Of a DNA stretch of 64,000 nucleotides, positions 1-14,136 are shown piece after piece. Each line of letters begins with the position of its first letter. Position 1 is the stretch's first letter. Position numbers and translations under genes: made by a program. The notes under the pieces are model-generated. The model was not told the origin of the DNA, searched no databases, and saw nothing but the letters and a program-made list of their open reading frames with translations. The stretch comes from Clarireedia homoeocarpa (Eukaryota > Ascomycota > Leotiomycetes > Helotiales > Rutstroemiaceae), in assembly GCA_001465935.1 (NCBI GenBank), contig LNKV01000055.1, forward strand, positions 62,001 to 126,000. Reading direction: 5' to 3'.

Positions 1-239
1 ACCCGTGCTTTTGTTCACCCCGCGTGGGCCTCTATGCTTGTCAAACTGTTGGCGCGTTGGTCTTTGCAGAATAAGCAAGGTCACCAACAGCGGCCATGGG
101 CAGCGCATATTTTTGCCATCGACCACCAAGAGTGGGAGTATAAGTCTATCAAGTATATCTTCTTGAAACCCTGGGTTTTTCTGAAAAGTGTCTATTTTCT
201 TTCATTGCATTGCATCGTTTGTAATCGCAAGACGTGAAG

Positions 240-3200
240 ATGGACGCCCAGGGCATCCTCGCGGAAGCAATTGGGCTTCTTGTCGTCACAGTTTTTACTG
301 TACCATCACTCATCATCATACTGCGAACAGCATACAAAAAGAAGAGAACCACTACCTGGGGCGATAATAAGGATGGAGAAACCACACCTGAGAGCGAAGC
401 AGCTTTTACAACTACAATCCCAAAAGCATGTCTGTGTTTGAGCCTGATTTTTGGCATGCTCAATTTCGTCCTGAGAACAATACAGCTTGGCAACTCCAAA
501 TTCTCTGTCGAGGGGGCAATCACCAATGGAATTGGATGGGTAAGCTTATATCAAAACCGTGGAATGATAATGCTAACATGGAAAGTTCCTTCTTATGATA
601 CAAGTCTTCGCGACATGCTACACGAAAGATACCATTTTCAGTTACAATCAAGGCATATACATTGCAATCTCTTGCGTCGCATTTATCTGCATGGTATTAA
701 CGCAAGATGTGGGAGTATTCCAAGATTCCTGGACATTTTCTACCCTGTTCTCTTCCATCCAAATCGTCGCGTTACTTGCCACTGCAATCTCAGCGACTTC
801 AATACCACGAAGGCCTGCCGTATTTTACAACGGAGCTCCTGTTGTGAATGAACTGAATGCTTCCTTCCTTTCCAAATATAGTCTTTCATCACTTGGAGGT
901 CTTCTCGCGCTTGCTAAAGCGAAGAATGACTTGAGCGCGGATGATTTGCCTGCTATGTCTTATCAAATGAGATCAAAAGACCTTCGAGAGCTTTGGGAAG
1001 AAAAGACTGGGACTGGGAGACTATGGGTAAACTTGTGGAACGTGTACAAATGGCGCTTGGCGTTACAAGTATGTCTTGGTGTGACGCAAACATGCTTTTT
1101 CCTCGGCCCTCAGTTTTCTATGTTGAACATCTTGAAAATAATTGAAGGAGGCGGGACTGGAAGAGAGCTAGCCCCTTGGGTAATCGCTTTTGGGATTATG
1201 ACCTTTTTATCTCTCTGGCTACAAAGTACCACGCCTCTGTCTCTATCACTGGATAAAACAACTAACTTGTGGGCGAACAGCAATCCAGGATCTCTTCAGC
1301 TGGACTAAGGTCTCTCTTCCCATGCGAGCTCAACTATCTGCTTTGGTCTTCGAAAAGATAACACGCAGAAAAGATGTCAAGAGCTATGTTTCAACGAACG
1401 AAGACGCAAGCTCTACGGACGATGACGATGTCGACAAGACGACACAAAAACTACTCAATCTTCTCGGGGTGGATGTGCAAAGGATAGCCGACTGTGCTTC
1501 GTAAGGGATACTCCCATTCTGGGACACAAAATCTTGCTGACTAGATATAAAGCGACTTGTTCAGCTTCATTCAAGCTCCCTTCCGCCTAGTTTTAGCAGT
1601 TGTTTTCTTGACGAATGTACTAGATTGGAGAGGAGTTCTACTTGGAATATCGTATGCCGAGCCTCTCCCAAATGGGGTTATTCTGTGCTAATTCTCATAG
1701 CTTCGTACTTATTTCATCCCCCGCTACTAGGTTCTTCTCTAGTAAGTTATTATTTTACGAGAATGCTCTTATGCAGGCTAGGGATAAGAAGGCAGCAATA
1801 ATGTCGGAAGCTTTTCAAGGCGCACGTCAGATTAAGTTCTCCGCACAAGAAGATCGCTGGGAAAGGGTGATCATGGGCCAAAGAGAAGTTGAACTCAATT
1901 GTCTCTGGAAGTTACTTCTTTACAGGATAGGTTTGATTGGTTGCTGGATCTTAAACCCTTTGATGACAGCCGCTATTTCATTGGGTATCCAAGCATATCT
2001 CTACCAGGAGTTGACAGCGGCCCAAGCCTTCACAGCAATTGGCGTCTTCCTTGGACTCGACAACACCATGATGAGGCTACCCGAGCTTGTAACGAAAGCT
2101 ATCATTGCTAGGGTATCTTTGCAGCGACTGGAGGCATCCCTCAATGGGCCGGATCTTGAAAACATCCTCACTCAGCCTCATCAAACACCTACGGAAACCG
2201 ATACTCCCGTTATACGTTTTGATCAGGCTACGATAAGCTGGCCAAGTGAGGAAACATACGACGCGAACACTGATGAAAGATTCACTCTTCGTAATCTCAA
2301 TATCTCCTTCCCTTTGAACCGTCTTAGCATTATTTGTGGCAGGACAGGTTCTGGAAAAAGCTTGTTACTACACTCTATCCTTGGCGAAGCAGAACTCCTT
2401 GATGGAAGTATCGTGGCTCCAGTAGCACCAGTTGAAAGCTATGATACTTACGCCACGAAGGACAATTGGATAATCCCAAACTCGATTGCTTATGTCTCAC
2501 AGATACCGTGGATTGAGAACGACACAGTCCAGGGAAATATCTTATTTGGGCTACCTATGGATAAAGAGCGATATAACAGCGTGATCGAAGCTTGTGCTAT
2601 GACAACAGACCTTGAATTGCTCATCGACGGCGATGAGACAGAAATTGGTGTAGGCGGACTCAATCTCAGTGGTGGTCAACGTGTGAGTATCCTAATTTTC
2701 TTCTGATTTTGTAGAGAATCTCAGCTTGGACTTCCTCCAATGGATCATTTTTGATTGACATAGGCTGACTTATCCATGCTTTAGTGGCGTCTAACATTGG
2801 CCCGCGCCTTATACTCCCGAGCTGCAATCATCATACTGGATGACATTTTCAGCGCAGTCGATGTCCATGTTGGGCAGGCCATTCTTCAAAATGCCTTGGT
2901 TGGCAAATTAAGTAAAAATCGAACCTGCATCTTGGCGACTCACCATTTGAGATTATGCAAAGACCACGTCGACTCTATTATCGAACTGGAAAATGGGACC
3001 GCAAAACAATTTTCTAGCATACACGAGTTGGAGGGATACCTTGGCGCGGCTCGTAAAAAATCTATTGAAGCGGGCGAAATTCTTCCCGAGGCAATCGATG
3101 AGCAAGACATTCTCGACGACGTTGATCCTGATTATGTGGCGATTGAGCAAGCGCCCGAAAAGAAGGTGCCTCTAGAATTTGTTGAAGAAGAGTACCGGAA

Positions 3201-5412
3201 GCAAGGCAATATTGGAGTTTCTGTTTACCTGCAGCTGCTCAACGCTTGTGGCGGGTGGGCTTTCGGAGCGCTTCTTCTATTGATCTATAGCGGGTACACC
3301 GCCTCCAATGTCTGTAAGTTAAACATGATAACTGCATCAAGTGGAAGCCATATATAGAATATTTACTGACGAAGCAACGCCCAGGTCGCTCGTACTGGCT
3401 CCGTATCTGGACTGATATTACCAATGACTCCCAAGATGCCAACCTAAATACAAGCTACACACAGCATCAGTTCTATCTTATGGCATCCCCAGATGAAAAC
3501 TCGTCCCCCAGCGGAGCCACTTACTACCTAGGCGTATACTTTGCGTTGTGCTTTACAGTAAGTTTGGTTCAGATATATGGTTTCTACCATGTCTATATCA
3601 TGTCATTCCGGGGAGCAAAGTCACTTTTCCGCAGAATTACGTTCACAGTCTTAAGAGCACCACTGCGATGGATAGATACTGTGCCCATAGGCCGTATCAT
3701 GAACAGATTTACGTCAGATTTCAATATCTCTGATTCTGATATTCCGGTAAGTCGGACCTCAGCTTATCCTGCAATGCTCACAAGGGCTGGCCAAAATTGA
3801 GCTTGGCCAAGCAAGAACTTCGAAGAACAATGCTAATGTGCAAAATTCATAGAACACAATAGCATGGGGACTGGGAGATATTTACCGAGTCATCACAGTG
3901 ACAGTTGTCGGGTCAGTTAATGTACCACTTACCTGTTCGTGCTCTAAATGCTAATAAAAATACACAGAATATTCTTAACTCCATACATCGTCTTGATCAT
4001 CGCTGTCATGATAGCACTTTCTGGTGCTCTCGCCTTTTACGTATTGACAGCTTCCAGAGCAATTAGACGTCTCGACTCAATCACAAGATCAGAAATTTTC
4101 GAGCAATTCAGACTTATCGTTGTCGGTATCATCACAATTCGAGCATTTCGAAAAGAAGACACTTTCATGGATAGGGCGTATCGGAAAATTGACCAATGGT
4201 CCTCGGCAATGTGGCACAGGGAACTGTCTCACTGCTGGCTTGTTCAGAGAGTTGGATTGATTGGCGCAGTATATGTGACAGTCGTGGCAACCATTGTGGC
4301 ACTGACAGTGACCGATGGAGGACTCGCAGGTTTCGTGCTTGCCGTGTCAACTGAATTCACAAGCGCCCTCTTCTGGTCGCTCTATCACATTTCTAGTATG
4401 GAAGTACGTATGAATGCCATCGAACGTATTCTGGAGTACTCAGACATGCGGACCGAAACCCAGGAAGGGTTAGAACCACCGGCTAGCTGGCCAACTGCGG
4501 GGCGGTTAGAAGTCAAGGATTTAGTAGTGGCCTACAACCACGACCTCCCACCGGTTCTTAAGGGATTGAATTTCAATATCGCAAACCGAGAGAGGTGAGT
4601 AGCCTGATTCCGATTCCTAATTCTGTTGCTAATATTGTCATCTGCAGAGTTGGAATCGTGGGTCGAACGGGCTCAGGAAAGTCGACGCTCACTTTAACTC
4701 TCTTCCGTTTCTTGGAGGCTCGGCAGGGTAGTATAGTCATCGATGGTCTAGATATCTCAAGATTAAAGTTGCAGTCTCTGCGTCGCAATTTAGCCATTAT
4801 TCCCCAGGACCCAGTCTTATTCTCAGGTTAGTATTTAATTTTCACACTTTTGCACATTGAAGTTAACAATTTATAGGTACCATTCGCTCCAACTTGGACG
4901 CTGACAACGAACATGACGATACAGTCCTGTACGATGCTCTTCGTCGAGTTCATCTCATTTCTGAGTCCGGTACCTCCACCCCCTTAACTAATCGATCATC
5001 ATCCACTTCAAGTTCATCCTCAAGCAAGAACAAATCCCTCGGCCTCAGTTCCACCGTCTCCGAAGGCGGTCTCAACCTATCCCAAGGTCAACGCCAACTC
5101 GTCTGTCTTGCTCGTGCCATCATTCGCCGACCAAAAATCCTCGTCCTCGATGAAGCCACCTCATCCGTCGACGTAGAGACTGACGCACTTATTCAGAAGA
5201 GCATACGAGAAGAATTCGTCGACAGTACACTTCTAGTGATTGCCCACAGACTTAGCACAGTCGCTGACTTTGATAAGATTATGGTGATGGCTGATGGGAA
5301 GGTAGCGGAGTTTGGAAGTCCGAAGGATTTGATAGAGCAGAAGGGGATGTTTTGGGGGATGGTAGAGGACAGTGGTGAGACAGAGAGGCTAGTGGAGATG
5401 AGTAGGCTATAG
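240..5412 (+). CDS. ABCC-type (MRP/Ybt1-like) full ABC transporter, 11 exons
   Basis: Predicted full-length ABC exporter of about 1510 residues with two membrane domains and two ATPase domains. In the ABCC/MRP family such proteins move conjugated or anionic compounds, often into the vacuole. Exons that keep phase: 240-539, 586-1225, 1281-1500, 1553-1651, 1701-2682, 2785-3313, 3385-3746, 3853-3911, 3968-4594, 4648-4826, 4877-5412. A stop at 222-224 in the same frame supports the ATG at 240. NBD1 shows Walker A GRTGSGKS, a Q-loop (YVSQ), signature LSGGQR, Walker B IIILDD and an H-loop (ATHH). NBD2 shows GRTGSGKS, LSQGQR, ILVLDEA and IAHR. NBD1 has Asp where the catalytic Glu normally follows Walker B, which is common in ABCC proteins and suggests asymmetric ATP hydrolysis. 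A Ser-rich insert precedes the NBD2 signature. The ABCC assignment is strong; the substrate is unknown. Confidence 0.93.
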
Positions 5413-7867
5413 AAGGGAATGGATGAATGAATGAATGAACGAATAGGCTCTGGTGTTTTGGCGAATGGGTAATGAGTTATAAACTCCTAGATATCGGCTT
5501 AGACGGGATCGGAAAATTAATGAAGCTAATGATTACAATGGAAATGCTATTTCAAGCTGATTATGCTATCTGTTTGCGAGCTATACCAGTACTCAAGCAT
5601 ACTCAATTCATTTTGAGTTGTGGAACGAGCTTCTGATTTAGAGTTGGTAGATCCGAAGTTTCCCTATATGAGAATGGAATAGTACTATGACCTGCTATCA
5701 GGAACACCACTACGTTCATCGGGGATATCAGAGTTGTGGAAGGGGTATAGGATATGGAATCCTATGGACAGTGTACTTCCGTATCATATCATACTGAAAT
5801 CTTTGTGGATTTTCTACCATTCTCAAGCTTCCCAGAGACTTACACCTCCCGTTACAGCTCTGCTTTTGGGGTGTAGCGAATTCAGAACAATACTACCTTA
5901 CTCGAATTATCACTACGAGATCAAGGGGCCAGTCCAATTCCTCAATAGGACACTGCGCGTACAACACATCGATCTTTGCTACCATTACTGAGCTACTGAT
6001 CTGTATAGTTCCCCACTTTATATTCTTTGCCTCGCTATTCTTACCCTCCAACTTCTACCCCGGATTTCCGGTCTGGGTCTATCAGCAGATTCTATCTGCC
6101 CAACCACTCGCCATCCTCCGCCTATAGTATCAGCCATCTGCTCATGTTCGTCCTAAACTCGATCTTGGACCCTCCGGTTTCACACGAACCACAAATAGCA
6201 ACCTTATATCTCAAACATCGTCTATCCCACCACATCCGTTATCACCATCTTCCATTCTTATCTTCCATAAATTCACCACAAATTATCATACGCCTCCCAA
6301 CTTACCCCTCTTCAAGCACTGCCACCCGTATCTCCACTTATCTGCATAAACATAACCATTACCTATCATCCACTGAAACAAACGCAGAATAGCACGCCTA
6401 CCTACGCACGCCACTTGTTGAGATATGCGAACCTATCCGCTCTTCCAAAACGTCTGATCTTTCGCTGAATGCAGGTATCTTGCATAAACCATGCAGAAAC
6501 CAACCCCTCCAGCTCGCCGTATGACCAACCAAAATCCTCTATTGATAAGACATAGACTTGCATAACTTATGCAGAACAGACAGAAAACTTTTGCCTCTAG
6601 CCAATGACTGTGCTTCTTCGTGTATGTCTTGCCTACGCTGTTCTACTATCATGCACCTCGCACGTATCAGGAACTATCTTAACATCTCTAAGCTCCTCTT
6701 CTCCTAGTATGATTTTCCATCATCACTTCACCAGATCACCACTTCCGGGACTCCATATTGCCCAATGAAACCCTCTAAGTTACGCCTCTCATCATCCCCC
6801 ACTAATGGACCCTCTCTATCGGAGATACCTTCGCCTGCCTCTTTTCCGTCCGTAAACCAATCGCTCCACCCTTCCCTTCCACTGCATGCACGAAATACTG
6901 TAGCAACCGTGCAACACATGACGCAAAATACAGTAACGTAACTTCACCTCACCTCGATCTTGCCCGAAAAATCTGAAACATAAAACCCCTCCCTATCCAC
7001 ATATCCACCAGCCCGCCCGCCACTTGCCCCATTCATTCATTCATTCATCCACCCAGCAACCTCCGCCATCAAAGAGAACCCCACACGCTCCGCACTCACG
7101 CACACGCCCATCCACATCCACATCCACTTACGATTGATTACAACCAAACAACACAACAACAAGCATAAGCCCATTCTTCTTCTTCTTCTTCTTCTCCTTC
7201 CGTCTCTACTAGTCCATGCACTCGCACCACCACCACCACCACCACCACCAACCCAACCCACATCTCCCTCTCCCAACGGTGCTACTTCGATCCGTAGAGA
7301 AATCTTGCTTTGCGCGCAGCACCACATCCCACCCCAGCCTCTTGTTTTCACATCCACATCCACATCCACGACCCACACACTCTCTACACAGCACCACACA
7401 GCACAGCACACACAACTGAAGAAAGAAATTTTCCAGAAGAGCGCAGGTCAAGTCACTTACTCCGTACAGAATGTTCCACCAAAAAAAAAAAAAAAAAAAA
7501 AAACTCACTCATTTTCCCACAAAACTCCGTCTCCTTTCCCCTTTTCACTTAACTCAATCTTCGCTTGCTTCCCACTCCATCAATCTCAAGCATATACATA
7601 CATAGAAGTATCCATACATATACAAACTGCACCTCTCCCCCCCCCCCCGTTATAAAGATATCAGATATCATTAAACCACACCACACACTTTTGAATTTAT
7701 AGAAGAATAAGAATAAGGACAAGACAAGACAAGTAACTACTTACTTACTTTACTCCCTTTAACCTCAATCAATCAGTAAATTAGAAGGAAACCTGCTCCC
7801 CACAAGAAGAGCACTAAAAGCAAAAGCGATTGATTGAATCGAATCGAATGTAGCATAGCATTTGAGT

Positions 7868-7868
7868 A

Positions 7869-7911
<43 letters not shown>
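7868..7911. repeat. (TAAA)n microsatellite
   Basis: Eleven or so uninterrupted TAAA units in the gap between the ABC transporter and the C2H2 factor. Seen directly. Confidence 0.95.
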
Positions 7912-8994
7912 AGATAACCAAAAACATAAGTTAGAAACAGTATTTTATATTATACCGATATCAAGATATAAATAATAGTTTCCACCCACCAGGCTAGGCT
8001 GTCCACGCGAATCTGCAGGAAACCACCCCTTTCCCCCTTTCCCCCTTTCTCATATATGCCCTGTAGCTTCCTTATTCTGCATGCATGCATGTTTCTCTTC
8101 CCCTTTTGATGAATAGAAGAAGATGCCACCAAACGAGGTAAGACCTGTCAAAGCCAAATCCAAATCCAAACAAGCTACTGATAAATAGCATATCCAAGTC
8201 AAAGTAAAGCTGCAAAGGCCTCCCCGTCATATATTCGTTCATTCATTCATTCATTCCAAGTGGAAAGAGTATCCCCAGATAAAAAGTAAAGATACATATC
8301 CATTTGAAAGATTCGGTACATATAAACTGATATCATACGCCGCAGCTACTGCATAATCTTTATCCGATCCCCAACCCAAAAAATAAAATAAAAAATAAAC
8401 ATAAAAACAAAACGACAGTTACCGCCAGCCATCGCTAATGCCAATAACACAAACAGAAAACGCAAACCCAAGATTCCCAAGTCCAAAATAATGATGAAGA
8501 AACGCTGTATGCCCAAACCCTGAACCCATATGATAAACCCAAGCCAGAAATCCAATCCCAAGCCCAGGCAAACCGAAACCCAAACTCAGACAGGTAGCAA
8601 CAAGGGAAATATGCGCAGCCCCCCAAATCTTCCCGAAGAGTCCTAATTCCCAATTTGAACCCCGTAGTAACTAACGCCAGTCAACTCTGTCCTCCCAAAC
8701 AAGAAAAACGCGAAATGCACAATCCCAACCAAAACTTTACTCGCACCAAGAACAAAAAGCTCCGTCACTGGCAGCGAACGTGGCATGAGAAGGCGGCAAG
8801 GGAAAAAGCCGAGCAAACAGACTTTATCATTCAATCTTTACATAACTTGTCGTAAATTTCGTGGTGCAAATTCTGCATTCTCCTCAAAATGCGGGTATCT
8901 CAAAAAGGAGAAAAAAACACTTGCATGGAAATTCGGTTCGACTTCAACTGTAGGTAAGATATATGTATGTACACCAAAGTGTGTGTGAAGGGAG

Positions 8995-9035
<41 letters not shown>
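8995..9035. repeat. 41-base A tract just downstream of the C2H2 gene stop
   Basis: An uninterrupted A run on the plus strand. On the coding strand of the C2H2 gene this is a T41 tract starting about 45 bases after the stop, so it probably lies in the 3' UTR or terminator region. Tracts this long mutate quickly and are often mis-sized in assemblies. Confidence 0.95.
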
Positions 9036-9040
<5 letters not shown>

Positions 9041-9079
9041 TATGTTTAGACATCAAGTCTGGCACGAGCTTGCCCTCCA

Positions 9080-11314
9080 TTAATAAGATGCGGTGGTGGC
9101 ATGCTCTTCGCTGGTGGCCACTGCAACTAGGGCATCTAATCGGTTCATATTTCCATGAGATGACTTTGATGCTTGATGCTGATGCGGTGCGGCTTCGGGG
9201 TGTGAAGAGTAAGGGCTATATGTATAAGATGGTTCGGGCGCAGCTTGTGTGTAGTATGTTTGAGTGATAGCTTGTGGTGGACGGATAAGCTGTGGGGGTT
9301 GATGGTGGGTTTCGACATAACCATTTGATTGGAGAATAGGAGGATTGAAATTGGTGGTTTTTGCACTGGGTGGAGTGACTGGAATGTTACCCTCAGAGCT
9401 GCTGGATCCTTCAGGCGACGTTCCTTGAATTCGTTGATCATGGATCTGAGTTGGAACCTGAGGTCCATGATACCAAGCATCGCGCTTATTTGTCCTTGGT
9501 AATATAGCTGGGGCACTAGCGGTATGCTGATGATATGATGAGGATGGCCCCGAGCGAGGAGCAAATGTTGATTGATCAAACATCACACGAGGCTGAGCCG
9601 TTTGTGATTGTTCTGCAGTAGCTTGCACAGCCCTGGTTGTATCAGAAGCCCATGTAGCCGCGTCAGCTTGTGGCTGAGTTTGAATCTCCAAATGGTTGAA
9701 TCTTTGACGGAAAGCTGCATCTAGATGTGAGCTTGCTGGACGTTCTTCTCTATATTCTGGTCTAGGCTGATTGTAAGCAGTAGGCGTATCAACCATCATA
9801 GGACTGGGAGCACGGCGAGGTGAGTTTCCTGGTCTAGGGAGAGGATCGAAACTCTCAATTCCTGGTAGTTTTATGGGTCCAATGGGCGGAGCATTGCTAG
9901 GAACGACAGAAGTTGCGGGAGGTGGCGGCCCCGAAGAATAGTGGTTTGGGGTAATAACATTCTGCAACCTGCTCGTAAATTGCGAAGCAGTATCTGGGTG
10001 CCAAGTTCTCCTCCGATTGTCCATCTCCGCATTGCTTGCTATAGAATCCCTTCGAGTATAAAATGACCCAGCGATTGATGACGTTGGGCTTGACATCATA
10101 GCATTCGCTGGTGAGTACGTTGACATGACTGGTATCTGAGCTGGAGGTCCAAAGTGATTGATGGCTTGTCCGGAGGACGAGAATGGATTTCCAGCGGAAG
10201 GGACGGATAATCTTCGACCGGGAGTATGGTGTCCCGGGTATAGTCCAGCATTCCGTGAGAACCCTGACAATGGTGATTGTACACCAGACCCCCATCTTGG
10301 ACTGTTTTGACCTGTTGAGAAAGTTGCAGATGTTGGTGTACTGAACCCCGGAGATCCAGGGCGAAGTTGGAATGGATTTGAAGGACTGTCGGGATAGAGC
10401 TCCTGAGAAAACCTGGCTCTGTCGTGATCATTACCCACTTGTAGTGGAGGTGGCCGTGTTCGCATGTTTCCACTTTGACTGAAAGTCGAAACCACAGATC
10501 CTATACTTGACGTTGATAAAGAATTTCGGTGATGGCCGCGAGGTGGGTTTCCTGAACTTGAAGCTGTCGCAGCTCTTGCTCTACTTGAAGTTGGCCTCAT
10601 CTTGTCTGTACGAACTTGCCTTTGAAATCTTGTGCCTGTAGCTGCGAGGGATTCCGGAGGTATCTCCTCATTCAAATGTACAGTCTGAGCATGCTGTCTT
10701 AAATTATCGAGCCGCGAGAATCTGCGGGAGCAGTGGCACACAAAAGGACGCTCGCCAGTATGTTTCCTGTTAAGAAGAGATAAGTCAGTACATAGCGTAG
10801 CGCAGAAATACCTTGCACCAAATTACCTGATATGCCTGGCCAGATGTTCACTTCTTGTAAAGCTTAGTGCGCAAGGTGGAAAGTTCTCGCAGAAGAATCT
10901 CGTAGTCTTCTTCTTCTTGGTTGATCTTGACCCATCAGCATTAACGCTCTCATCGTCTGAACCCTTGCCGTCGTCAGATCCATCCATATCCACATCTTGG
11001 GAGCCGTGGGATTTGTGCGAAGTGGTTGAATTGCCCCTTTTTAACGTCGCTCGGTCATTCTCCATGTTTGGCACGGATATATCGGCAGGAAAGGGCGCAG
11101 CCGGAAGAGGTCTCTGACTTGCAAGTGCTCCCTGATTGTTGAATGTCGCTCTCGTAGGAGTCGTCGCATCTTCCATTCGGTTCATCATGGGGAGCTGAGA
11201 ACTCGGTGCGGTACTAGGTCGAGGCGTTGTGGGGGTTGTTTCGTCTCCACGTCGATCCTGACCAAGATTTGTATTTACTGGACGAAAAGACATCGGGGCC
11301 AATGGAGGTGGCAT
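9080..11314 (-). CDS. two-finger C2H2 zinc-finger transcription factor
   Basis: Probable DNA-binding regulator of 724 residues from two exons, 11314-10827 and 10766-9080. The 60-bp intron falls inside the zinc-finger region, and splicing joins HIR to KHTGERPF in phase. Finger 1 (about residues 142-165) has a C-x5-C...H-x3-H pattern with TRSEHLARH. Finger 2 (about 172-194) has a C-x-C start and SRLDNLRQHAQTVH. The TGERPF linker between them is the classic C2H2 linker. An acidic stretch and a KKKK patch, a candidate nuclear signal, precede finger 1. The remaining 500 or more residues are rich in Ser, Pro, Gln and Thr with no recognisable fold, typical of a fungal activation or regulatory tail. 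The paired-finger style recalls yeast Rgm1/Usv1/Com2-type stress regulators, but I cannot assign an orthologue. The start at 11314 is the first in-frame ATG; a second lies seven codons on. Confidence 0.88.
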
Positions 11315-14136
11315 CGAGACCGTTAGTTCTGTCGCTGCGAAGAAGCGTTGAGGCTCGGGGTCAATCGAAGGGTCGCTTGGGGAGGGAGTTGCTGGCGATA
11401 GCGAAACGACGATTGGCAGACTCGATAAAAAAGAATCGCCGGCGGGTCGTGAAGGGCGTCAAGATATGGGAGGTGGTGGGATGCAAACTATGTCACCACA
11501 TCAAGACTCAAGGAGATACTGTACACGAACTTGGGTTGTTGTTCGTAAGCAGGATTGGGGGGTACCCAGGTAGATGGCTGGAGGTGGAAGGAAAAGCCCG
11601 ACGATGCCTTTCCCACCCGATTGAAATGGAAACTACTTGACCTGCAGCAGAAGCGTGAATCCCTTTATTTCCAATGTGTATGTATTAAGAGCCGTGCAAA
11701 GCTCTTTGCGTCCAAGAGATTCCCTTTTGGTGTGTTATCTTGCGATAATGAGGTTGTTTCGATAAGAGGATGGCGGGGAACAAGGAGGATGGATGGGTGG
11801 TGGTTCACAAGAGCAGCAATAGCAAATCCAGCTATGCGACCGGGAGAAATGTTGCAGGATTTGCCTCGTTGCGTCTGTTCGCGAAATGATTGACGAGTGC
11901 GATATGATCAGCAAGGGTTCGAAGCTCGTGTTTAGAACTACTTTGTGCTGGGGGCCACTGCTGGACGATTGCTTTTTGCGATCTGCAATCTGCAATCGAC
12001 AATCGACGGCTACGAAGATTAGTTTTTCGTCGAGCTGGCGAAGCGTGTGGTGTGGTGTGGTGTGTTATGGGATGTGATGGGATGGGATGTATGGTATGGC
12101 CTGGCTGGTGGACTGGCTGGTGGACTGGCTGGTGGACTTTGTATGGAAGGATGGCAAGACGTGCGAGATGTGAGATGTGAGATGTGCGATGTGCGATGTG
12201 CGATGTGCCGGGCCGGTATTGGACACAGTAATAGGAAGGGAAGGTTGTCTAGTGAAGCGGCTGAAAATGTTCTATTCTTGATCTTGGACTCTTTTCGCTC
12301 TTTTGGGCTTTTTGGCTTGTGGTAAAGAATTTGGACGGGATTGTTGATGTTTCTGCTTCCTGGTTGGTGTCACAGAGTGGAAGTGGATATGCGAAAAAGC
12401 AAGATGAAGGGGTAAAAATGCTACTTGGTATGTACTTCGTATGGAAAGGGTAGTGGTGGAGGGAGGGAGGATTCCGGGATGTTTGGAAAAGCTAATAATG
12501 GGATCCGAGCAACGTATAAGATAGACCAATGGAACTCCACCTTGTATATTGTCCCAGATGATGAAAACAAGAGGAAAACAGAGGGAATCTTTTCGAGAAA
12601 CAGGAATTGTCAGACTGTTCCGCAACGCAAGTCATATATGGCACTGTCTGAGGAGTGGGAGAGTGGCAGAGTGGCAGAGTGGCACATGCTCGAGCAATTC
12701 ATCGCATCAGGACAGCAAACTACTTCGGGGGCTAACTTTAACTTATATGAAATCTAAAGGAAAAGGTTCATATCAGCTAGCTATGAGGAGACATGGAATG
12801 GATGCGACGGCTACAAGATGGTTGGTGGTATGACGATAAGCGAACCAAGATGTTTATCTTCCTTGCTGGAGGCAAATGGAAGAATGGGAAGTAGGAGAAA
12901 AATGGCAGGTTGGTGGAGTTCCCAAAGTGGGAAAAAGGGGGGTAAGGTACAAGTACATGTACTAACCTTGGAGAAGCCGTTGCCAACAACATTCCAAACT
13001 CGTAGTCTGGCTATCACGTCTCCATCCACATGAAGTGAACAGATACTACTACAACTAACTTGCTCTTACAGCTACAGCTACAGCTACAGGACAAATACCC
13101 GAGGACGATGGCTTCCGAATATCCCCTTTATCCCCTTTATCCCCTTTATCCCCTTCATCCCCCGTCATCCCCTTCATCCCCCTTCATCGCCCTTCATCGT
13201 GACTTCTCAAGGATTCTTTTTTGGCTTGCCTTTCCGCCTTCAAGTAGATGATGACAGCGGAACCCAAGTTTTCAGGTACGGACACACTTCTATGACCTGA
13301 AACTTCCACTAAACAATCGAGGATTCGCTATTTTTGTGCCTGTCCCTTACCTGAACAGGTCCGGGTCGCAGCTCATGCACCTATGCAAGCACTAGCACCC
13401 AATCATATTCCGGCCAAAGATGCAAGTCACTATCTCGTTCTTTTTGGTTTGTCATGCTGTGCAGTCTGAGGTTAGTCGTCCTCTCAGCAATGGCGATAGC
13501 GATATTCTCGAGGCTGGGTTGATTGTCAATCAAGTTGTCGTACTTCCGTAGATGGCCTCAAAAGCCGCCGTCGGTCAAATACATAGTATTTGCCATCGAT
13601 CTCCACCGTATGCTCGTTCCTTGATCCTAGCCGGGTTGATGAGCATCCTGGCCGGGTTGACGAGCATGGCTTACGCTTTTCATCGGATGCGCCCTGTGCG
13701 CACTTTACCTGTGCTACATGCTCTAGCGAGTCTAGTCAACAGCTAGAACTAGAACTATCCAAGGCTACGGCGCGATAAGTATTCGAGAGGCGGGGCACAC
13801 TAGATTTGGCATCTTCCCCTCTTCTCCCTCTCACCGCCCAACGGAAAAAAGACTGGATGACAGACAAACAGCTACTGACTGGTCATGGAAACCACCTGCT
13901 CAGATGAGGCACAGGTTGCACAACACGTTGTTACCTCGACGACGCCAAGAACTTTCCCACGAGATTATCCGGCCAAGGAAGCCCCCGAAACACACAGGAA
14001 TAAGGATCACGCAGTGCGTCGTGGAAAGTAAGCTTACTTACACTCCCATACTCTCTCTCTCTCCCTCCCTCCCTCCCTCTCTCTCTCTGTATGTCCGGTC
14101 CTTAGAACTATGCGAAAATAATGCATTTAGAACGAG

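Larger units (their letters stand above)
5413..9079. other. gene-free low-complexity region between convergent genes
   Basis: This lies between the 3' ends of the ABC transporter (+) and the C2H2 factor (-). I see no convincing coding sequence: the open frames encode only His, Pro, Thr or Lys runs or oddly Cys/Trp-rich peptides. It holds many simple repeats: CTT and CAC runs (about 7170-7250), an A tract (7482-7502), a C tract (about 7637-7648), TAAA repeats (7868-7911), ATTC repeats (about 8232-8256) and a 41-base A tract (8995-9035). The plus strand at 6000-7650 is C/A/T-rich and G-poor, like fungal leader or promoter DNA, so a non-coding transcript is possible but unproven. Confidence 0.7.

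Noticed and set aside
7134..7655. 173-residue open frame on the plus strand
   Set aside because: Composed of Pro, His, Thr and Lys runs created by CAC, CCA and A tracts. No domain-like sequence and no splice or start context.
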